From JACJWR01 sp963752505 (lineage in GTDB: Bacteria > Actinomycetota > Actinomycetes > S36-B12 > UBA10799), in assembly GCA_963752505.1 (NCBI GenBank), contig CAVVYM010000009.1, forward strand, positions 62,001 to 126,000: a stretch of DNA of 64,000 nt, written 5' to 3'. Below, in pieces: positions 60,682-64,000 of the stretch (the stretch's first letter is position 1; each line of letters opens with the position of its first letter). Under the pieces are notes generated by a model. That model worked only from the letters and a program-made list of their open reading frames with translations. It ran no database searches and had not been told where the DNA came from. The translations under genes were made by a program, and so were the position numbers.

Positions 60682-61763
60682 CGCCCCGCGACGATCGTTG
60701 CCAACAACTCCGAGACGCCAGGGTGGTTGAGCAGACTCAGGTGGTGGGACCTGACGAGTTCCACCACGGTCAAACTGGGGTGATCGGGGTGGCGCCCCCG
60801 GGCACTCGCGGTGGGCACAATCCCGTCGCCGATGATCCGCGACGTCGGCGCCGCGGGCGTGGCACCCACCGCGGCTACAACTGCCACGTGGCTGATGTGG
60901 GCTGGCAGCGGCTCGGCCACACCGGGGCCGAGATCCTTGATGCCGATGGACCGGCCATGACCCAGTTCGGCGATGGGCGCGGCTACCTCCGAGTGGCTGA
61001 TGATGGCGTCGAGCGTGGCGTCGGCAAACCTCTCCAACGGTGCCCCGCCCAACGGGGAACCCAATGTCACAACATGCGTGAGCAACGGCATCCAGACTGA
61101 CTCCGTCTGCGCCAGCTGGATGGCCCGGGTGGCGACGAGACCACCCATGGAGTGCCCTACGAGCACAATCGAGCTGAGTCGCTCCCCGGGCCACTGCGTC
61201 ACGAGTTCGCCCAGGACGTCACCCAGCTGCCGCGCATTGTCGTCGATGGCCTTGCCGCTGGTGTATCGAACGAAGAGCGGGACTGCGTCCTGGGCGGCGC
61301 AGACCAGGGCGTAGTCAACGCCCCACTGCTGCTCATGGCCGCCGAGCCCGTGCACGAACACAACTGCCGTGGTTGCCGAACCGACCTCGTCGGGGGCATG
61401 AATGGTCATGTCCGGGCCGAGTGAGTCGGGCACAGAGTCACCGAATGCCGCACCGAGCACGGCCACACCGGCCAGGCCGGCGGAGGATTCGGCCACCGAA
61501 GGCGCCGCCGGGTCGCTCACGGTTCGCAACACTTCGGCGGTCGCATCGCCGGAGAACTTCGCGCTGTGGCGAATCACGCGATGCACGCCGCTGTGCGTGA
61601 GGTCCACGGCCTGCATCGGCAGCAGGGCCGCCGCTCCGAGCGGCGCGAGGCCGCGGCGGAAGCGGCTACGGACGACTCCGCTGACACCTTCGACGACGTC
61701 GTTGACCTTTGAAACGGCTTTCGCGCTTACGAGCGCCGTTGCTGCCTTCTCTTCTGGAGTCAT
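60678..61763 (-). CDS. alpha/beta hydrolase (lipase/esterase-like)
   Basis: The 361-residue protein has the alpha/beta hydrolase core with VVFVHGLGGHEQQWGVDYA (oxyanion region) and the nucleophile elbow GHSMGGLVATRAI. A late His in VVELVRSHHLSLLNHP is the probable catalytic base. The N-terminal about 100 residues are helical without a clear signal peptide. It is probably a carboxylesterase or lipase; the substrate is unknown. ATG at 61763 is preferred over an upstream frame because GATGAT lies six bases before it. Confidence 0.8.
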   Translation of the reverse strand: MTPEEKAATALVSAKAVSKVNDVVEGVSGVVRSRFRRGLAPLGAAALLPMQAVDLTHSGVHRVIRHSAKFSGDATAEVLRTVSDPAAPSVAESSAGLAGVAVLGAAFGDSVPDSLGPDMTIHAPDEVGSATTAVVFVHGLGGHEQQWGVDYALVCAAQDAVPLFVRYTSGKAIDDNARQLGDVLGELVTQWPGERLSSIVLVGHSMGGLVATRAIQLAQTESVWMPLLTHVVTLGSPLGGAPLERFADATLDAIISHSEVAAPIAELGHGRSIGIKDLGPGVAEPLPAHISHVAVVAAVGATPAAPTSRIIGDGIVPTASARGRHPDHPSLTVVELVRSHHLSLLNHPGVSELLATIVAGR

Positions 61764-61769
61764 GAATCC

Positions 61770-61775
61770 ATCATC
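61770..61775 (-). promoter_or_regulatory. candidate -10 box GATGAT
   Basis: On the minus strand GATGAT is followed by six bases (GGATTC) and the ATG of the hydrolase. It is a loose match to the leaderless pattern. Confidence 0.3.
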
Positions 61776-61943
61776 ACCCGCGCTACTTGATAAACGTAGT
61801 GCTGACCGTGACAAATGTGGCCTGGCTAACTATCACCAGGTGATCAAACTGCGGCTGCGACCATCACCGCACGCCCGGTTGGATGAGTCTGAATTGCTTT
61901 CATCAAACACGCCCGTCAACGGGCGTAGCGGCGCAGTCACGAG

Positions 61944-61949
61944 GACGAT
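61944..61949 (+). promoter_or_regulatory. candidate -10 box GACGAT
   Basis: GACGAT lies six bases before the ATG at 61956. It is a loose match. Confidence 0.3.
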
Positions 61950-61955
61950 GCGTGC

Positions 61956-62954
61956 ATGACCACTTACGCAGTTTTCGATTCAAAACCCTATGACCGCGCA
62001 TCTCTGGGTCCCGTTGCCGAACGCGAGGGCGTCTCGTTGAAGTTCTACGAGTTCCGCTTGAGCCCTGAGACCGTCGGCTTGGTCCACGACGTGGAAGGGG
62101 TGTGCGCATTCGTCAACGACCGCATCGACGCCCTGGTCGTGGAGCAGTTGCGCGAGGCCGGCGTCGGCCTGCTTGCCATGCGATGCGCCGGTTTCAACAA
62201 TGTTGATCTCGATGCCGCCCACGAGGCGGGTCTGTCGGTTTGCCGTGTGCCGGCCTACTCCCCCTACGCAGTCGCAGAGCATGCGGTGGCACTTCTCATG
62301 GCCCTCAATCGCAAGGTCGCCAAGGCCCACAACCGTGTGCACGAGTTGAACTTTTCCCTCAACGGCCTGGTCGGATTCGACCTCAACGGCCGCACCGCGG
62401 GCATCGTCGGCACCGGTCGCATTGGCCAGGTAACCGCGGAAATCCTGTCCGGTTTCGGGATGACCATTCTGCTCACTGACCCCTACCCCAATCTGGAGTG
62501 GGCCAACGAGAAGGGCTTCACCTACGTCGATCTCAACGAATTGGCGGCCAACAGCGACGTCATGTCGCTGCACACTCCGCTCACACCGGAGACGTTGCAC
62601 CTCGTGGACGGTGAGCTGCTCAAGAAGGTCAAGAAGGGCATCTACATCATCAACGTCAGCCGCGGTGCCCTGGTTGACACCAAAGCCTTGATCAAGGCTT
62701 TGAAGAAGGGTCGGGTCGGCGGCGTTGCCCTCGACGTGTACGAGGAGGAAGAGGGTGTCTTCTTCGAGGATCACTCCGACCACATCCTGCACGACGACAC
62801 CCTTGCCCGACTGCTGACGTTCCACAACGTGGTCATCACCGCCCACCAGGCGTTCCTCACCGAAGAGGCCTTGACCGATATCGCCAACGTGACGATCGAG
62901 AACATGCGCAGATTCGCCGAAGGCGAGGAGTTGCTCGAGGGCACGGTCCTGTAG
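61956..62954 (+). CDS. D-isomer 2-hydroxyacid dehydrogenase (D-lactate dehydrogenase-like)
   Basis: The 332-residue enzyme has the NAD motif GIVGTGRIGQVTAEIL, active-site Arg in INVSRGALVDTKAL, Glu region in VALDVYEEEEGVFFED, and His in VVITAHQAFLTEEAL. The pattern fits fermentative D-LDH (LdhA group), which reduces pyruvate to D-lactate. It is richer in lysine (KKVKKG, KALKKGR) than its neighbours, a hint of transfer, though weak. A stem-loop with arms ACGGGGC/GCCCCGT follows the stop. Confidence 0.9.
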   Translation: MTTYAVFDSKPYDRASLGPVAEREGVSLKFYEFRLSPETVGLVHDVEGVCAFVNDRIDALVVEQLREAGVGLLAMRCAGFNNVDLDAAHEAGLSVCRVPAYSPYAVAEHAVALLMALNRKVAKAHNRVHELNFSLNGLVGFDLNGRTAGIVGTGRIGQVTAEILSGFGMTILLTDPYPNLEWANEKGFTYVDLNELAANSDVMSLHTPLTPETLHLVDGELLKKVKKGIYIINVSRGALVDTKALIKALKKGRVGGVALDVYEEEEGVFFEDHSDHILHDDTLARLLTFHNVVITAHQAFLTEEALTDIANVTIENMRRFAEGEELLEGTVL

Positions 62955-62957
62955 CCG

Positions 62958-62986
62958 ACGGGGCGCGCGTTGCTGCTCGGCCCCGT
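62958..62986 (+). terminator. hairpin after the D-LDH-like gene
   Basis: ACGGGGC (62958-62964) and GCCCCGT (62980-62986) form a seven-base stem with a 15-base loop, just after the stop. There is no T-tract. Confidence 0.35.
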
Positions 62987-63036
62987 GGTGGAGACCGAAT
63001 TCTGCGGTTGTGGTCGTCACGTTGATGAGACATCCT

Positions 63037-63042
63037 CATACT
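63037..63042 (+). promoter_or_regulatory. candidate -10 box CATACT
   Basis: CATACT lies seven bases before a GTG at 63050, supporting that start of the small membrane protein over the GTG at 63044. Confidence 0.4.
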
Positions 63043-63049
63043 TGTGGAC

Positions 63050-63427
63050 GTGACGGCGCAGAAGAGGGACCTCGATCACGAGATCGAGTCCAACCCTTGG
63101 CGTGACCGTGTCCGCTCTGCGCTGAGCGGTATTCCGACGCCGGTGCGCAAGGTGCTGGTGTCCGTCAGCGGTACGGTGCTCATCCTGATCGGCATCTCGC
63201 TGGTGTGGCTCCCCGGGCCGTTCACCCTGCCGTTCGTGATAGCCGGGGTAGTCATCCTTTCGACTGAGTTCGTCTGGGCCTCGTCGATTCTGCGCGTCGG
63301 GCAAGAACAGAGTGCGCGCCTGTTCGAGATGCTGCGCAACCCGTGGATTCTGCTGGCCGCGCTCCTGGCAGCAACAGTCGCCGCCATCACCGCCTACACC
63401 TTGTTCCGTCCCGGTTGGTGGCACTAG
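63050..63427 (+). CDS. TIGR02611/PGPGW family small membrane protein
   Basis: This protein of about 125 residues has a basic N-terminus, then a helix-rich hydrophobic segment (VLVSVSGTVLILIGISLVWL) and the WLPGPFTLPFVIAGVVIL signature of the PGPGW-type transmembrane family. A last helix (WILLAALLAATVAAITAYTL) precedes FRPGWWH. The function is unknown. The stop codon lies inside a 25-base tandem duplication. Confidence 0.8.
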   Translation: MTAQKRDLDHEIESNPWRDRVRSALSGIPTPVRKVLVSVSGTVLILIGISLVWLPGPFTLPFVIAGVVILSTEFVWASSILRVGQEQSARLFEMLRNPWILLAALLAATVAAITAYTLFRPGWWH

Positions 63428-63452
63428 GTTCCGTCCCGGTTGGTGGCACTAG
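63403..63452. repeat. 25-bp tandem duplication
   Basis: The units at 63403-63427 and 63428-63452 are identical (GTTCCGTCCCGGTTGGTGG followed by CACTAG). The first contains the stop codon of the small membrane protein. On the minus strand the second is read into the tail of the terC fragment. Confidence 0.85.
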
Positions 63453-64000
63453 CTCGAGGCTCGGCTCGAGGCACTCGTGTGGTCGGTGTCATCGTCGCCG
63501 AGGTGGTCGGATGCGAAAGCGCCCGCAGGCCGAGGATCGCAAACGCATTGGCCGTGAACACGAGGAAGGGCTCCTGCGTCACGGCGAAGATGGCCGGAAT
63601 CGAGTCGACCGCGAAGATGATGTCGGTGAGCTCTATGAGGACGAGCACGGTGAGCAGTGGTGTCGCCAGCCATCGCCCACCCTCGCGAACCCAAAATCGC
63701 TGTCCGCGGTAGTCGACTGTGGGGGCACCGCTCGCTGGAACCACGCAACAATCTTGGATCGGCCACGTCGAAGTGCTCTTCCCGCTGGCGCAGCATTGTC
63801 ACGCCGGTGAAGATAGGAGGCTCCGAACAGGTAGATCACCCATGCGAAGTTGGCGAGCAAGGCCGAACAGCCGCGATGAAGGCGCCGCGGAACACCAGCG
63901 CACGAGATCCCCGTAGAACAGGACCCGATGCTGGTACTGGCGCGGTACCGCGAAGTAGCTGAAAATGATCGCCCACACGAATACGTTGTCCACCGACAGG
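63424..64000 (-). pseudogene. terC: TerC/Alx-family membrane protein, multiply frameshifted and 3'-truncated (partial at the window edge)
   Basis: Pieces of one TerC protein appear in order but in different frames: VDNVFVWAIIFSYFAVPRQY, then ALVFRGAFIAA, LLANFAWVIYLFGA, FTGVTMLRQREEHFDVADP, WFQRAVP, and finally TVDYRGQRFWVREGGRWLAT with IELTDIIFAVDSIPAIFAVT. At least five indels are needed, near 63900, 63868, 63817, 63740 and 63721. After FAILGLRAL the family sequence stops and unrelated residues run to the stop at 63424, beside the 25-bp duplication. TerC proteins are multipass membrane proteins linked to metal or tellurium resistance. The 5' end continues past the window. Confidence 0.85.

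Noticed and set aside
59551..61194. A 547-codon open frame on the minus strand spanning the patatin and lipase genes
   Set aside because: It runs antisense to the patatin and then in another frame of the lipase; the product is low complexity. High GC content makes such frames common.
61956..62954. Clear horizontal transfer of the D-LDH-like gene
   Set aside because: The lysine-rich stretches are typical of the family, and base composition looks close to the neighbours by eye, so I do not claim transfer.
1..64000. Insertion sequences, prophage or integrase genes
   Set aside because: No transposase, integrase, phage structural protein or terminal inverted repeats were seen, despite the duplication and repeats at 33.8-35.1 kb.

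Overview
The window is high-GC DNA with tightly packed genes, many overlapping by one to eight bases, and a gene complement that points to Actinomycetota. The markers are RbpA, a PdtaR-type ANTAR regulator, a HelY-type helicase end, adjacent Lnt and polyprenyl-phosphate-mannose synthase genes, the decaprenyl-phosphoarabinose genes (ubiA/dprE1/dprE2), and an aroC-aroK-aroB-aroQ-pepP-efp-nusB string in the same order as in mycobacteria. I cannot name a genus. The mix of type IV pili, exopolysaccharide and wax-ester genes would suit a free-living environmental actinobacterium, but that is inference.

Layout. 1-12.5 kb holds housekeeping and lipid metabolism: helY end, M24 peptidase, antiporter, amidohydrolase-lnt-ppm-fxsA, rbpA, a glycerophosphodiesterase, two tandem patatins, a hotdog protein, a HAD protein and a shikimate kinase. 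12.5-20.4 kb holds polA with a divergent thioesterase, the arabinan-precursor genes, pdtaR, an odd tRNA-Leu-like gene, and nusB. 20.4-25.4 kb is efp, a frameshifted pepP, and aroQ-B-K-C. 25.4-33.4 kb is a type IV pilus block (pilO-N-M, pilD, three minor pilin-like genes, and a pilA with two apparent indels). 33.4-36.8 kb holds a 405-bp duplicate of the 3' end of a FadH-type reductase, short tandem repeats and the full reductase. 37.5-51.4 kb is a Wzx/Wzy-type exopolysaccharide cluster: flippase, polymerase, priming sugar transferase, two Wzz-like proteins, three glycosyltransferases (one a multidomain fusion), a secreted glycosidase and a large membrane-anchored exported protein. 52.4-57.2 kb is a three-gene set that together could make wax esters: a WS/DGAT acyltransferase, an extended SDR reductase, and a 685-residue protein whose C-terminal half resembles cyanobacterial acyl-ACP reductase. 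57.3-64 kb is cysK-cysE, an exported cytochrome b5-like lipoprotein, a patatin, a lipase-like hydrolase, a D-lactate dehydrogenase-like gene, a small membrane protein, and a heavily frameshifted terC fragment at the edge.

System-level reading. Many genes that start a transcription unit have no Shine-Dalgarno sequence. Instead a TANNNT box ends 6-7 bases before the start codon, as expected for leaderless mRNAs. I found twelve strict and seven looser examples, including a back-to-back pair sharing a CCTAGG core between polA and its neighbour. Indels cluster in pepP, pilA and terC, several at homopolymers, so read error and real decay both need checking.
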